Below are positions 52,192 to 60,801 of a stretch of 64,000 bases of DNA, piece by piece. The notes below the pieces were generated by a model, which was not told the DNA's origin, searched no databases, and worked only from the letters and a program-made list of their open reading frames with translations. The position numbers and the translations under genes are program-made. Position 1 is the first letter of the stretch. Every line of letters starts with the position of its first letter. The DNA comes from an uncultured Elusimicrobia bacterium (GTDB lineage: Bacteria; Elusimicrobiota; Elusimicrobia; Elusimicrobiales; Elusimicrobiaceae), in contig CAMECJ010000008.1 in assembly GCA_945913025.1 (NCBI GenBank), positions 33,267 to 97,266 of the forward strand, given 5' to 3'.

Positions 52192-53238
52192 TTATCTTTG
52201 ATTTGTTCCGTCAAACAAACCATCCATATCATTCAGTGCGCGGATCCGTTCCTCCACCGGCGGATGGGAATGTCCCAATCCGCTTAAACGGTCAAAAAAA
52301 CGGTCCGGCCCCTGCGGACGCTCGATACACATTGCCCCGATCAAACGGCATCCGTCCAAGACTTCTATGCGGCTGTCCTGACTGATCCGCCACAATGCAC
52401 GCGCCAAAGCGCGCGGATGGCGGGTCGTTAAAGCGGCCTGGGCGTCGGCCAAACTCTCCCGCGTGCGAGACAGCGCAAAACGGATCAACGGCGCCAGCAC
52501 ATAGCCATACGCCATCAGCAAAAATCCCGGGTAAATAAACAGCGGACAGTGTGAATGGAAATAAACCCTGTTTGCCAGGCCCTGCCAAGAATCGTCGGCC
52601 TCATCGCGCTCCGTACCGTAAATCAACATTTCACCCGTAAACGTAAAAAAGGCCGTACAGGTAATCACAATCGCCATCAGCCGCGTATCGTAATGGCGGA
52701 TATGGGCCAGCTCGTGCGCCAAAACTGCCTCCAGCTGCGCGCGGTCCAAGCTTTTTAAAAGCCCGCGGGAAACGACTATCCCCGCCCGCGCGGGATGCAT
52801 CCCCACCGCGAAGGCGTTTAAAGACTCGTCTTCCACCACATACAGCTGCGGCATTGGCGTGCCGACGGTCAAACAGATGTTTTCAAGCGCCGTGTAGGCG
52901 TCAAATTCCTCCCAACGCGATACGCTGTGTACGCCCGCTACGGAATCCAAAACAAGCTGGTCCCCCTGCCGGTAGGCCACCCACGCCCAAAAACAAGCGA
53001 CAGCAAAACAAAAAGGCAACAGCCACGCGCATGTTTCGTGCGCCGAAACAAAAGACTGGTTCCACAGGCTTGCAAACGAAAAAACATTGGTGTAATGCGC
53101 GTATTTCAACAGACCCCACAATAGATAAAATCCCAATACCGCCGCATACGCAAACAAAACGGAAGAAACGGGGAACAACGCAAGTAATATCAAACTGCGC
53201 CGTTTATTGCGTTCTATATATTCATATGCGGTAGCCAT
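52192..53238 (-). CDS. M48 family (HtpX-like) metalloprotease, paralogue 3
   Basis: A 348-residue membrane zinc protease. Two N-terminal helices are followed by GTPMPQLYVVEDESLNAFAVG, the zinc motif AHELAHIRHYD and the third ligand glutamate in SRTRESLADAQAALTT. Another hydrophobic pair lies between. HtpX-type enzymes cleave misfolded membrane proteins. It is the last and most divergent at its C-terminus of three tandem paralogues behind lemA; its start overlaps the stop of the previous copy by one base. Confidence 0.9.
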   Translation of the reverse strand: MATAYEYIERNKRRSLILLALFPVSSVLFAYAAVLGFYLLWGLLKYAHYTNVFSFASLWNQSFVSAHETCAWLLPFCFAVACFWAWVAYRQGDQLVLDSVAGVHSVSRWEEFDAYTALENICLTVGTPMPQLYVVEDESLNAFAVGMHPARAGIVVSRGLLKSLDRAQLEAVLAHELAHIRHYDTRLMAIVITCTAFFTFTGEMLIYGTERDEADDSWQGLANRVYFHSHCPLFIYPGFLLMAYGYVLAPLIRFALSRTRESLADAQAALTTRHPRALARALWRISQDSRIEVLDGCRLIGAMCIERPQGPDRFFDRLSGLGHSHPPVEERIRALNDMDGLFDGTNQR

Positions 53239-54305
53239 TAGATTCTGCCGTCCATTTCCCGTAGCGCGGCAACGCGCGCTTCAATCGGCGGATGGGTGTT
53301 CCACAAACCGGTAACGGCCAAAAACAAATTTTTTTCGCCACGCGGGTTGGCAATGCACATACTGACCATAGTGGGATGATTATCTAAAATTTCGACGCGG
53401 CTGTCGGCCTGAATTTTTTCAAGGGCCGAAGCCAGCGCGGCCGGATTGCGGCAAATATGCGCGCCCAACGCGTCCGCACGGAATTCGCAGGAACGCGAAA
53501 CGGCCAACCTCCCCAGCGGCGCAACCACAAACCCCAACACGCCGCAGACCGCCCCCATTATCCAAAAAAGGACGGAAGCAAAAATATTCCGGCGCAATCC
53601 CAAGAAAACGGCTACAAAAAACACTTCCGACAAAAAACTGAACAACAATACGCTGCTGACCGCCGTCAACATCAGCCGGCAGTCCCCGCACGATGTATGC
53701 GCCGCTTCGTGCGCCAGCACGGCTTCCAGTTCCGGACGGGAAAGTTTATCCAACATTCCGTGCGTCAGCACCACACAGGCCGAACGCGGCGAAAAACCCG
53801 TGGTAAACGCATTGAGAGAATCATCCTCCACCACGTACAGGCGCGGCATAGGCAGCCCCGCCGTCATAAATACGGTGCCCGCCAGACGGTATAATTCCCG
53901 ATGGTCTGTTTCCTGCAGACGCAGCGCGTGGGCGGCGTTTAACGTCATCGTTTCCATCAAAGCAAAAGGAGAATACAAGAGGAGCAGCAAAAGCAATACC
54001 GCAATAGCCGTCGCCCGCCAAGCAAAAGAGCGCGCTTGGGCCGGAACGTCCGCCGCCACCCACTCCACGGGATCTTCCGCACCGGAACGCCCGTCCAAAA
54101 AAGCCAGCTTCATCACGTTTTTGGCCACCAGACGGTTGATATACGTGCCGTAGGAGCCGGAGTCGTCCGGCGGGCGGGAATAATACGCCAGCCCCGTGCC
54201 GTACCCGATTGCCCATACGGCCGCCAACACGATTACGGCAAACAACGATACCAGTAAAAATACCCGACGGTTGTTGGAAGCGGCGTAATCGTATGTAGTG
54301 GCCAT
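53238..54305 (-). CDS. M48 family (HtpX-like) metalloprotease, paralogue 2
   Basis: A 355-residue paralogue with N-terminus MATTYDYAASNNRRVFLLVS, two membrane helices, GLPMPRLYVVEDDSLNAFTT, the zinc motif AHEAAHTSCGD (HEAAH still fits HExxH) and the third ligand in SRSCEFRADALGAHICR. The catalytic-site surroundings differ from the other two copies (cysteines around the zinc site), so specificity may differ. The last 60 bp of the gene are almost identical to those of paralogue 1, a sign of recent duplication or gene conversion. Confidence 0.9.
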   Translation of the reverse strand: MATTYDYAASNNRRVFLLVSLFAVIVLAAVWAIGYGTGLAYYSRPPDDSGSYGTYINRLVAKNVMKLAFLDGRSGAEDPVEWVAADVPAQARSFAWRATAIAVLLLLLLLYSPFALMETMTLNAAHALRLQETDHRELYRLAGTVFMTAGLPMPRLYVVEDDSLNAFTTGFSPRSACVVLTHGMLDKLSRPELEAVLAHEAAHTSCGDCRLMLTAVSSVLLFSFLSEVFFVAVFLGLRRNIFASVLFWIMGAVCGVLGFVVAPLGRLAVSRSCEFRADALGAHICRNPAALASALEKIQADSRVEILDNHPTMVSMCIANPRGEKNLFLAVTGLWNTHPPIEARVAALREMDGRI

Positions 54306-54320
54306 AGCGGAAAAACCTCG

Positions 54321-55370
54321 TTAGATTCTGCCGTCCATTTCCCGCAGCGCGGCAACGCGCGCTTCAATCGGCGGATGAGTGGACAGCAAGCCCGAAAGGG
54401 AAGAAAACAGCCCCGCCTTTTTCAGCGGATTTTCAATACACATTGCGGCCATACTTTCGCGCTTGTCGAGCGCTTCGACGCGGCTGTCGCCTGAAATTTT
54501 CAGCAAGGCGTTTGCCAGCGCGCCCGGGTTGCGCGTCGTCAGCGCGGCGGTGGCGTCGGCCTGAAACTCGCGCCGGCGCGAAAGCGCCAAACGGATAAGC
54601 GGCGCAATAACGTACCCGTAAATCATACAGATAAAGCCCATTACCAAAAAGAGCAAAGCCGCATTGCCGTTATTTTTATTACTGCGCCGGCCGGAAGAAG
54701 CCGCCGCGCGAAAACAAATCTCGGCAAGCAGCGTAAAAAACGAAATGCCCGCCACCGTAATCAGCATTAACCGGATGTCGCGGTTTTCCACGTGCGCCAG
54801 TTCGTGCGCGGCAACGCCCTCCAACTCCGCGCGGTCCAGCTTTTGCACAATGCCTTTGGTAAATGCAATAGACGCGTGTTGCGGATCCCGTCCGGTGGCA
54901 AAGGCGTTTAGGGAGCTGTCGTCCATAATGTAAATTTTGGGAACGGGAAGTCCGCGCGTAATACACAGGTTTTCTACCAAACGGTAAATTTCCGGTTGGT
55001 CCTCTTTGTGAATTTCAATCGCGCCCGCGCTGCGAAGCAGCATTTTATCGCCCGAATAGTAGGCGATTAAAATCCAAATCATCGCCCCCAACCAGCACAG
55101 CGGCCCGATATACATCATCCATTCGCTTGCCGTCTGCAAACCGCTTTTGGCGGGAACGGAAGAGGGCGTTTGAATATGGCGCACGCTGCCGTCCGCCATG
55201 CGTACTACACGCGCGGGGGAAGGTGATCCGGCGGAAGAAGATTCCCCTGCCAAACCGAAAACGCCCCACAGCACCAGCCACGTAAACAGCGCAAAAGTGA
55301 TTGGAAATAACAAAACAAGCAGCACGGTGCGCCGCTTGTTTTGGGCAATATGTTCGTAAGTGGTGGCCAT
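54321..55370 (-). CDS. M48 family (HtpX-like) metalloprotease, paralogue 1
   Basis: A 349-residue protease closest to standard HtpX-like proteins found beside LemA: N-terminus MATTYEHIAQNKRRTVLLVL, GLPVPKIYIMDDSSLNAFAT, zinc motif AHELAHVENRD, third ligand in SRRREFQADATAALTTRN, and a C-terminal THPPIEARVAALREMDGRI. It lies 3 nt after lemA. LemA and M48 proteases are commonly paired and act in envelope protein quality control; three copies in a row is unusual. Confidence 0.92.
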   Translation of the reverse strand: MATTYEHIAQNKRRTVLLVLLFPITFALFTWLVLWGVFGLAGESSSAGSPSPARVVRMADGSVRHIQTPSSVPAKSGLQTASEWMMYIGPLCWLGAMIWILIAYYSGDKMLLRSAGAIEIHKEDQPEIYRLVENLCITRGLPVPKIYIMDDSSLNAFATGRDPQHASIAFTKGIVQKLDRAELEGVAAHELAHVENRDIRLMLITVAGISFFTLLAEICFRAAASSGRRSNKNNGNAALLFLVMGFICMIYGYVIAPLIRLALSRRREFQADATAALTTRNPGALANALLKISGDSRVEALDKRESMAAMCIENPLKKAGLFSSLSGLLSTHPPIEARVAALREMDGRI

Positions 55371-55373
55371 AAA

Positions 55374-55937
55374 CTAGAATTTCACTTGGACCGCCTGACG
55401 GGCTTCTTGTTCGTTTTCAGCCAGTTGGAACATCTCGCGTTTTTCAAACCGGAACATAGAAGCAAAGATATTGCTGGGGAACAGCTCGATTTTGGTATTG
55501 AGCGCCAATACGTTGCCGTTATAAAAACGGCGGGCGGCTTGAATTTTGTCCTCCGTATCGCGCAGTTCGCGCTGGAGTTCCACAAAATTGGCATTGGCTT
55601 TCAAGTCGGGATAGTTTTCCGTCAGCGCGAACAGCGATTTGAGCGTACCCGTTAAAATATTTTCCGATTCGGCCGTTTCCTTTACCCCGCCGTGCGCGGC
55701 CATCGCCATATTGCGCGCCTGAATGACTTTTTCTAATGTGCCGCTTTCGTGCGCGGCATACCCTTTAACCGTTTCCACCAAATTGGGGATTAAATCGTAG
55801 CGGCGTTTCATCTGCACTTCAATATCGCTCCACGCTTCATCCACGCGGTTCTTTAGAACGACAAGCCCGTTGTATACGCTTACCGCATACACAGCCGCCA
55901 CAATTAAAACAATTAGTATAATCCACAATCCGTTCAT
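55374..55937 (-). CDS. lemA: LemA family protein
   Basis: A 187-residue LemA: one N-terminal helix with a short periplasmic start (WIILIVLIVAAVYAVSVYNG), then LVVLKNRVDEAWSDIEVQMK, RRYDLIPNLVETVKGYAAHE and the C-terminal three-helix region (FYNGNVLALNTKIELFPSNI). LemA proteins are membrane-tethered helical bundles of unclear function, usually encoded beside HtpX-like proteases as here. It is the first gene of lemA-M48-M48-M48. Confidence 0.95.
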   Translation of the reverse strand: MNGLWIILIVLIVAAVYAVSVYNGLVVLKNRVDEAWSDIEVQMKRRYDLIPNLVETVKGYAAHESGTLEKVIQARNMAMAAHGGVKETAESENILTGTLKSLFALTENYPDLKANANFVELQRELRDTEDKIQAARRFYNGNVLALNTKIELFPSNIFASMFRFEKREMFQLAENEQEARQAVQVKF

Positions 55938-55946
55938 GGTTCTCTC

Positions 55947-57968
55947 CTAATTATCGCTTTCGGTTTTCTTTTGGTTGTGATAAAACTGATAACGCGCCGT
56001 TTCATACAACCCCTGCGCCAATTTTTTCATATGTTCAAAACGCTCCGGCTCTTTTTGAGACATATCTTCATTATAATTGTTAGCTTTATATTTGTAAAGG
56101 CCTTCCTTTCCGCCTTGGCTGTGATAGTAATAATCTCCCTGCACAAAACCCAATACAAACGGAGAAACCGCCCAAGCGTAAATCAGGGCGCCTTCTTCGG
56201 GTTTGACCGGCGCCAATATGTCACGCCCGACGGACCGCGTCATATATGACCGTCCCAGCATTCCCATCATAATAGGCAAAATATCCACCTGACTGGCCAC
56301 TGTATCCACCACCCGAGCTTCTTTAATCGGGCCGCCGGCAATGATTAACGGAATCTGGTGGTTAATCAAGTTCCACTCCACATAACCGCGCGGCATATTT
56401 TCGGACTGAGGAGCCGACAGACCGTGATCGCCGAAGATAAAGAAGAGCGTATTTTCATACCAATCCTGTTTTTCCGCCAACTTGAAAAATTCGCGCAGGG
56501 CGTGGTCCGAAAACCGCAGCGAATTATATTCATCCACGCTGACAAAGCTGCGTTTATGCGCCAATTCCGCACCGATATCTATCGACTTAAATCCCGCGTT
56601 GTCTTTGGGAATGGTATACGGGCGGTGATATCCCGACGTTTGAATAAACGCCAAGAACGGTTTTTTAAGCGTTTGTTGTTCTTCGGTCAGCACGCGGTTC
56701 GCTTCGCGGAACAAATCCAGATCCGAAATTCCCCACACGTCGTTGCGGTGTTCATTTTTAAACGCCCCTTCTTCATACATATTTACGCCCGTCAGGTTAT
56801 GTTCCAAAATACCGCGGATGTTGCCCCAGCTGGCGCTGCCGCCGATAAAATAGTATTTTTCGTAATCCGTCAGCGCATTGATGATTAAATGCTGGTCCAC
56901 CACAAGCGGATTGCGCGAACTGGTTTTAAAAGACGTTACGTCCGGTATACCCGTTACCGTAGCGAATACCGCGCGCGCGGTAGCCGAAGTCGGCGAAAAG
57001 AACTGCGTAAACAAAATGGAACGGTCCGACAGCTCTTTGACAAACGGCGTGGGATCAATGTCCGGATTATTGTGCGACAATTTATTCCACGCCAGCGATT
57101 CCATAAAAATCAACACGACGTTATATTGCTTTTCCGCGCCTTTTTTAGCCGAAACAACGCGCTCAAAAGTTAACATTTCCGGATCCGGATGCTGCACGCC
57201 GAGATATTTGGAAACCGTATCGTAATAAGCGGCGGTTTTTTCTTTATCAAAACTGTCGGCTTTTACAAAACGCGCCGTATCATAAATGTTAAGGGCGGGG
57301 TTAAGCGTTAAATTACAAATAAAATTATTCGTGGAATGATAAGCATTGCTCCAGCGCAGCGGATACTGGCTGATTTGCCCGAACATCAGCGCGCCCGTGG
57401 CCAATACGCCAAACACCAGCCACGCCGTGCGGCCTTTCCAATAATACGCATCGCGGATTTTAAAGGCTTTGCGCTGCAACCGGTTGACAAACACGCCCCA
57501 CAACACACCCCAAACGATTAACCCGAACACAGCCCATAACAACGGGTACGTCTGCCACGCCATCTGCAACGAAATAAGCGCATTTTCGGAATACTTAAAA
57601 ATAGAATAATTAATGCGCATGGCAATATACGCATAATGGGCGAAATCGGCGAAATAAACAAGCAATACTGCCGCTTCCAGCACGCCGTAAAACACCGCCA
57701 TCAACTTGCGGATTTTAGACAAGGCGCGCCAAAAAAGCCCCACCGACAAAAAAAGTCCCAGCGGAATCGCCAGTGCACACGCCACGCGCATATCAAACTT
57801 AGCCCCTATGTAAAAAGTTTCCCATAATTCGTGGTAGTGGGCCGGCAGCAGCGCCGCGCGAAACACAAATAAAAAAATAACACGAAAAGCCGTAAAGACC
57901 AGCCAGTTCGCCAAAATAAACTTAAAATAAGATTTAATCCACTCTGGAATGAGTGCCCTTTTTTGCAT
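55947..57968 (-). CDS. LTA synthase-like sulfatase-fold transferase
   Basis: A 673-residue inner-membrane protein with about five N-terminal helices and a large periplasmic sulfatase-fold domain (about 260-640). FMESLAWNKL carries the first metal ligand, SPTSATARAVFATVTGIPDV the probable nucleophile threonine, and FFIFGDHGLSAP the Asp-His pair. Members move phosphoglycerol or phosphoethanolamine from phospholipids onto glycans (MdoB, LtaS, EptA relatives). The acceptor here is unknown; a periplasmic glucan or lipid A is plausible. The start follows GGGAGAAG. It lies 9 nt before lemA and may share its transcript. Confidence 0.85.
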   Translation of the reverse strand: MQKRALIPEWIKSYFKFILANWLVFTAFRVIFLFVFRAALLPAHYHELWETFYIGAKFDMRVACALAIPLGLFLSVGLFWRALSKIRKLMAVFYGVLEAAVLLVYFADFAHYAYIAMRINYSIFKYSENALISLQMAWQTYPLLWAVFGLIVWGVLWGVFVNRLQRKAFKIRDAYYWKGRTAWLVFGVLATGALMFGQISQYPLRWSNAYHSTNNFICNLTLNPALNIYDTARFVKADSFDKEKTAAYYDTVSKYLGVQHPDPEMLTFERVVSAKKGAEKQYNVVLIFMESLAWNKLSHNNPDIDPTPFVKELSDRSILFTQFFSPTSATARAVFATVTGIPDVTSFKTSSRNPLVVDQHLIINALTDYEKYYFIGGSASWGNIRGILEHNLTGVNMYEEGAFKNEHRNDVWGISDLDLFREANRVLTEEQQTLKKPFLAFIQTSGYHRPYTIPKDNAGFKSIDIGAELAHKRSFVSVDEYNSLRFSDHALREFFKLAEKQDWYENTLFFIFGDHGLSAPQSENMPRGYVEWNLINHQIPLIIAGGPIKEARVVDTVASQVDILPIMMGMLGRSYMTRSVGRDILAPVKPEEGALIYAWAVSPFVLGFVQGDYYYHSQGGKEGLYKYKANNYNEDMSQKEPERFEHMKKLAQGLYETARYQFYHNQKKTESDN

Positions 57969-58120
57969 ATTCTTCTCCCGCATTAAGCTATATATATGAT
58001 ATCAAATTTTGCACGGTGCCAGCCGGCCCTTTTATTCTTGCGAAAGGGGGCTTCTCTTTCCTGCGGCAAAATGATAAGCTAAAAGAATCAGACGGTATTT
58101 TCACACAGGAGGACGCACCT

Positions 58121-59434
58121 ATGAGAATGATTGACCTGATTATTAAAAAACGCGGAGGCAAAGCCTTATCACAGGAAGAATTTACGTTTGTCGCCAACGG
58201 CGCGGCCAAAGGCACCGTGCCGGATTACCAACTCTCTGCCTTCCTGATGGCCTGTTTTTTAAATCCGCTTTCTGATAAAGAAACCGCCCTCTTTACCAAA
58301 GCGATGGCGCACTCCGGAGGAAGGTTAGATTTTTCCGCCATCAAACTGCCGAAAGTGGACAAACACTCCACCGGTGGCGTGGGGGACGGTGTTTCTATTG
58401 CACTCGCGCCCTTAGTAGCATGTGCGGGCGTGGCAGTGCCGATGATGTCCGGCCGCGGCCTCGGACACACGGGCGGGACTCTGGACAAACTGGAATCGAT
58501 GAAAAATTTTGAAGTGCGCGTACCCGCCAAACTGATTTACCGCCAAATTCAAAAATTGGGCGTATGTATGTTCGGCCAGACTAAGGACCTTGCTCCCGCC
58601 GATAAAAAACTCTACTCGCTGCGCGACGCCACCGGCACTGTGGAAAGCCGTCCGCTGATTGTTTCCAGTATTCTTTCCAAAAAATACGCCGAAGGCGTAG
58701 ACAGCTTGCTGATGGACGTAAAATACGGATCCGGTGCGTTTATGCAGAAACTCGGAGACAGCCGCCAGCTCGCCCGCGCGCTGGTTAAAACCGCCAAACT
58801 GCTCGGTTTAAAATGCCGCGCGTTAATTACGTATATGGACCAGCCCCTTGGGCGCGCCATCGGCAATGCCAACGAAATGCTGCAAACCGTACTGATTTTA
58901 AAAGGCGATAAAACCCTCGCGCCCGATTTCTACGAACTTTTAATGCGCGAAGCCGTAGAAATGCTGCTCTTAAGCGGCAAATTTAAAGACGCTAAAAAAG
59001 CACGCGCCTTATTGGAAGAAAAAATCAACAACGGGGAAGCCGCCGCCAAACTGCGCGAAATGATTAAATGGCAGGGGGCCAGCCCCGAAGCAGTGGATAA
59101 TCCCAAAAAATACTTTAAACCCGCTAAACTTAAATTAGAATACAAAGCAGAAAAATCCGGTTATGTAGAACACATTGATGCCAAAACCGCAGGTATGGCG
59201 GGCGTACTGTTGGGAGCCGGACGCAACACGATGGAGGACGCCATCGACCACGGAGCCGGCATCTGGCTGGACAAAAAAGCCGGCGACGCGGTAAAAAAAG
59301 GCGACGTCATCGCCACGCTGTACGCATCGGACAAAAAACGCTTGGAGGACGGGAGTGCATTATTTAAGCAAGCGGTAAAAATTTCCGCAAAAAAACCCGC
59401 ACCGTATAAAATTGTAAAAGAAGTAATTAAATAA
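58121..59434 (+). CDS. deoA: Thymidine/pyrimidine-nucleoside phosphorylase
   Basis: A 437-residue phosphorolytic enzyme splitting pyrimidine nucleosides into base and pentose-1-phosphate. The signature KHSTGGVGDGVSIALAPLVA is followed by MSGRGLGHTGGTLDKLES and the C-terminal domain beginning YVEHIDAKTAGMAGVLLGAG. DeoA and Pdp are not told apart reliably here. The start is MRMIDLIIKKRGG after AGGAGG; the longer reading from 57953 overlaps the divergent gene. It stands alone and, with the secreted 5'-nucleotidases, suggests nucleoside salvage as a carbon source. Confidence 0.93.
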   Translation: MRMIDLIIKKRGGKALSQEEFTFVANGAAKGTVPDYQLSAFLMACFLNPLSDKETALFTKAMAHSGGRLDFSAIKLPKVDKHSTGGVGDGVSIALAPLVACAGVAVPMMSGRGLGHTGGTLDKLESMKNFEVRVPAKLIYRQIQKLGVCMFGQTKDLAPADKKLYSLRDATGTVESRPLIVSSILSKKYAEGVDSLLMDVKYGSGAFMQKLGDSRQLARALVKTAKLLGLKCRALITYMDQPLGRAIGNANEMLQTVLILKGDKTLAPDFYELLMREAVEMLLLSGKFKDAKKARALLEEKINNGEAAAKLREMIKWQGASPEAVDNPKKYFKPAKLKLEYKAEKSGYVEHIDAKTAGMAGVLLGAGRNTMEDAIDHGAGIWLDKKAGDAVKKGDVIATLYASDKKRLEDGSALFKQAVKISAKKPAPYKIVKEVIK

Positions 59435-59457
59435 AAATCCTTGCTTTAAAAGGAACG

Positions 59458-59490
59458 AAAAACGGTCTTCTTTATCAGAAGACCGTTTTT
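59458..59490 (+). terminator. Terminator after the nucleoside phosphorylase gene
   Basis: AAAAACGGTCTTC (59458-59470) and GAAGACCGTTTTT (59478-59490) form a perfect 13-bp stem with T-run; it is also suited to the converging gene. Confidence 0.9.
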
Positions 59491-59522
59491 TATATGGTAC
59501 AAAGAGGAATACAAAATAAAAA

Positions 59523-60671
59523 TTAATCAGGGCAGCACTCCACATTACGCATCATCGCCGGACATTTTGTAACCGGATCTTCACAATACAACACCCGAAC
59601 AGCATAGCGAGGAGTATAACCCTCACTATTTTGCCCTGGATTCGTCCTCCACCAAAGAGCGCAGAACCCCGGAGATCCTAAAGATCCGTGCATAGGTAAT
59701 AGTGGGCAAACTTCTTTAACATCTACGTAAAATTTCTGCTCAAAAACGGAAAGTATTTCTTGCGGACATTTATCTATTTTTGTAAAATTTTTATTTTTTT
59801 CTCGATTCACAGTAGACACCATATAGGACATAACAGCTGAGTCATTAGACAACGCAAGGTCGTCAGCCGGCCATATAACCCACTCCCCCGGATATTCTTT
59901 TTCACATCCCTCATTTGATGTAGCGGCGAAATAGTCTACGCATACTTTTTTATTATTGAAATCTTCCGTTGAGCACGAAAACTGACCGTAAGTAATTTTC
60001 CCGTCACAAGTGTCTTGTGCGAAATCAACCCCGCTAAAAGAATAGGAATATTCAAATTTCTCGGAACTCCAAGAAGCCTGTCCATATTTCGGGTTACAGG
60101 TGCTCTTCTGGCCTTTTGATTTTAACAAATACTGTTGTTTGCAATTTGTTCCGCACGCCGTATCAGTCTGATACTCATTACTCCATACCATATCCGCCGC
60201 CTCGTGCTGTACGGTAATTTGCGATGCTCCGTTATTTACATTCAGCGTTGTTGCTTTCGCCCCCGCTACCGTCAGCGTTGTACCGTACAAATTGTTAGAC
60301 TTCCCAACCCCTTGCCCTGATACATTCACGACATTAGACAATAAACGGCTTCCTTTTAATTCTCCGGCCGAGTTTAACGTGATTTTCTGCAAAACGTAAT
60401 CACCCGCGTTTGAACGGCCTAATGTGGTGTTTGGGGATAAATTCGTATTTTCGATATCGACATTATTATTGCCTTTCAGCTGTACTTTCCCTTCCGTACC
60501 GACTTTCGTACAGAAATTAACCGTTGTACCTTGGGCAGGAGCGGAAGGGTCCACCGCTTCCAATCGGTTAAATGAACCTACAGGCGTAGACAATACAGTA
60601 ATAAACTGCATTTCTTCAGCGCATACACAACTAGACAACAATATAAATACAGCGAAATAAAGTTTCTTCAT
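59523..60671 (-). CDS. Cysteine-rich secreted protein, co-regulated with pilins
   Basis: A 382-residue protein I cannot assign. The N-terminal signal ends LLSSCVCAEE and could be cut by signal peptidase I after VCA or be a lipobox (LSSC). Residues about 40-155 look like a repetitive beta-structure (VQLKGNNNVDIENTNLSPNT, LTVAGAKATTLNVNNGASQI), as in fibre or adhesin shafts. The rest holds about 14 of 15 mature cysteines and ends with ECCPD. AAGGAG precedes the ATG. Its promoter has the same poly-T cassette as the pilins, here T13. It could be a pilus-linked adhesin or minor component; this is inference. Confidence 0.68.
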   Translation of the reverse strand: MKKLYFAVFILLSSCVCAEEMQFITVLSTPVGSFNRLEAVDPSAPAQGTTVNFCTKVGTEGKVQLKGNNNVDIENTNLSPNTTLGRSNAGDYVLQKITLNSAGELKGSRLLSNVVNVSGQGVGKSNNLYGTTLTVAGAKATTLNVNNGASQITVQHEAADMVWSNEYQTDTACGTNCKQQYLLKSKGQKSTCNPKYGQASWSSEKFEYSYSFSGVDFAQDTCDGKITYGQFSCSTEDFNNKKVCVDYFAATSNEGCEKEYPGEWVIWPADDLALSNDSAVMSYMVSTVNREKNKNFTKIDKCPQEILSVFEQKFYVDVKEVCPLLPMHGSLGSPGFCALWWRTNPGQNSEGYTPRYAVRVLYCEDPVTKCPAMMRNVECCPD

Positions 60672-60756
60672 AAAAGCTCCTTAAATGGCCCCAAAACCCT
60701 TTTTAACAAACAGAAAACAACACCCCAGTCAGGGGATATAGGGCGGCCTATTTCCC

Positions 60757-60785
60757 ACTGTATCAAAAAAAAAAAAACGGGTCAA
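60757..60785 (-). promoter_or_regulatory. Poly-T spacer promoter of the Cys-rich secreted protein gene
   Basis: Minus strand: TTGACC (60785-60780), CG, T13 (60777-60765), GA, TACAGT (60762-60757). Spacer 17 bp, one more than the three pilin copies. An IS30 remnant begins 17 bp upstream of the -35. Confidence 0.76.
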
Positions 60786-60801
60786 GCCCCCTTACAGAAC
60801 T

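Noticed and set aside
57953..58120. 56-codon extension of the nucleoside phosphorylase.
   Set aside because: It overlaps the divergent gene's start and promoter region, while the AGGAGG-preceded ATG at 58121 matches family starts.
59523..60671. Assignment of the Cys-rich secreted protein as a pilin.
   Set aside because: It lacks the prepilin cleavage motif and the hydrophobic alpha1 helix; only the promoter is shared.
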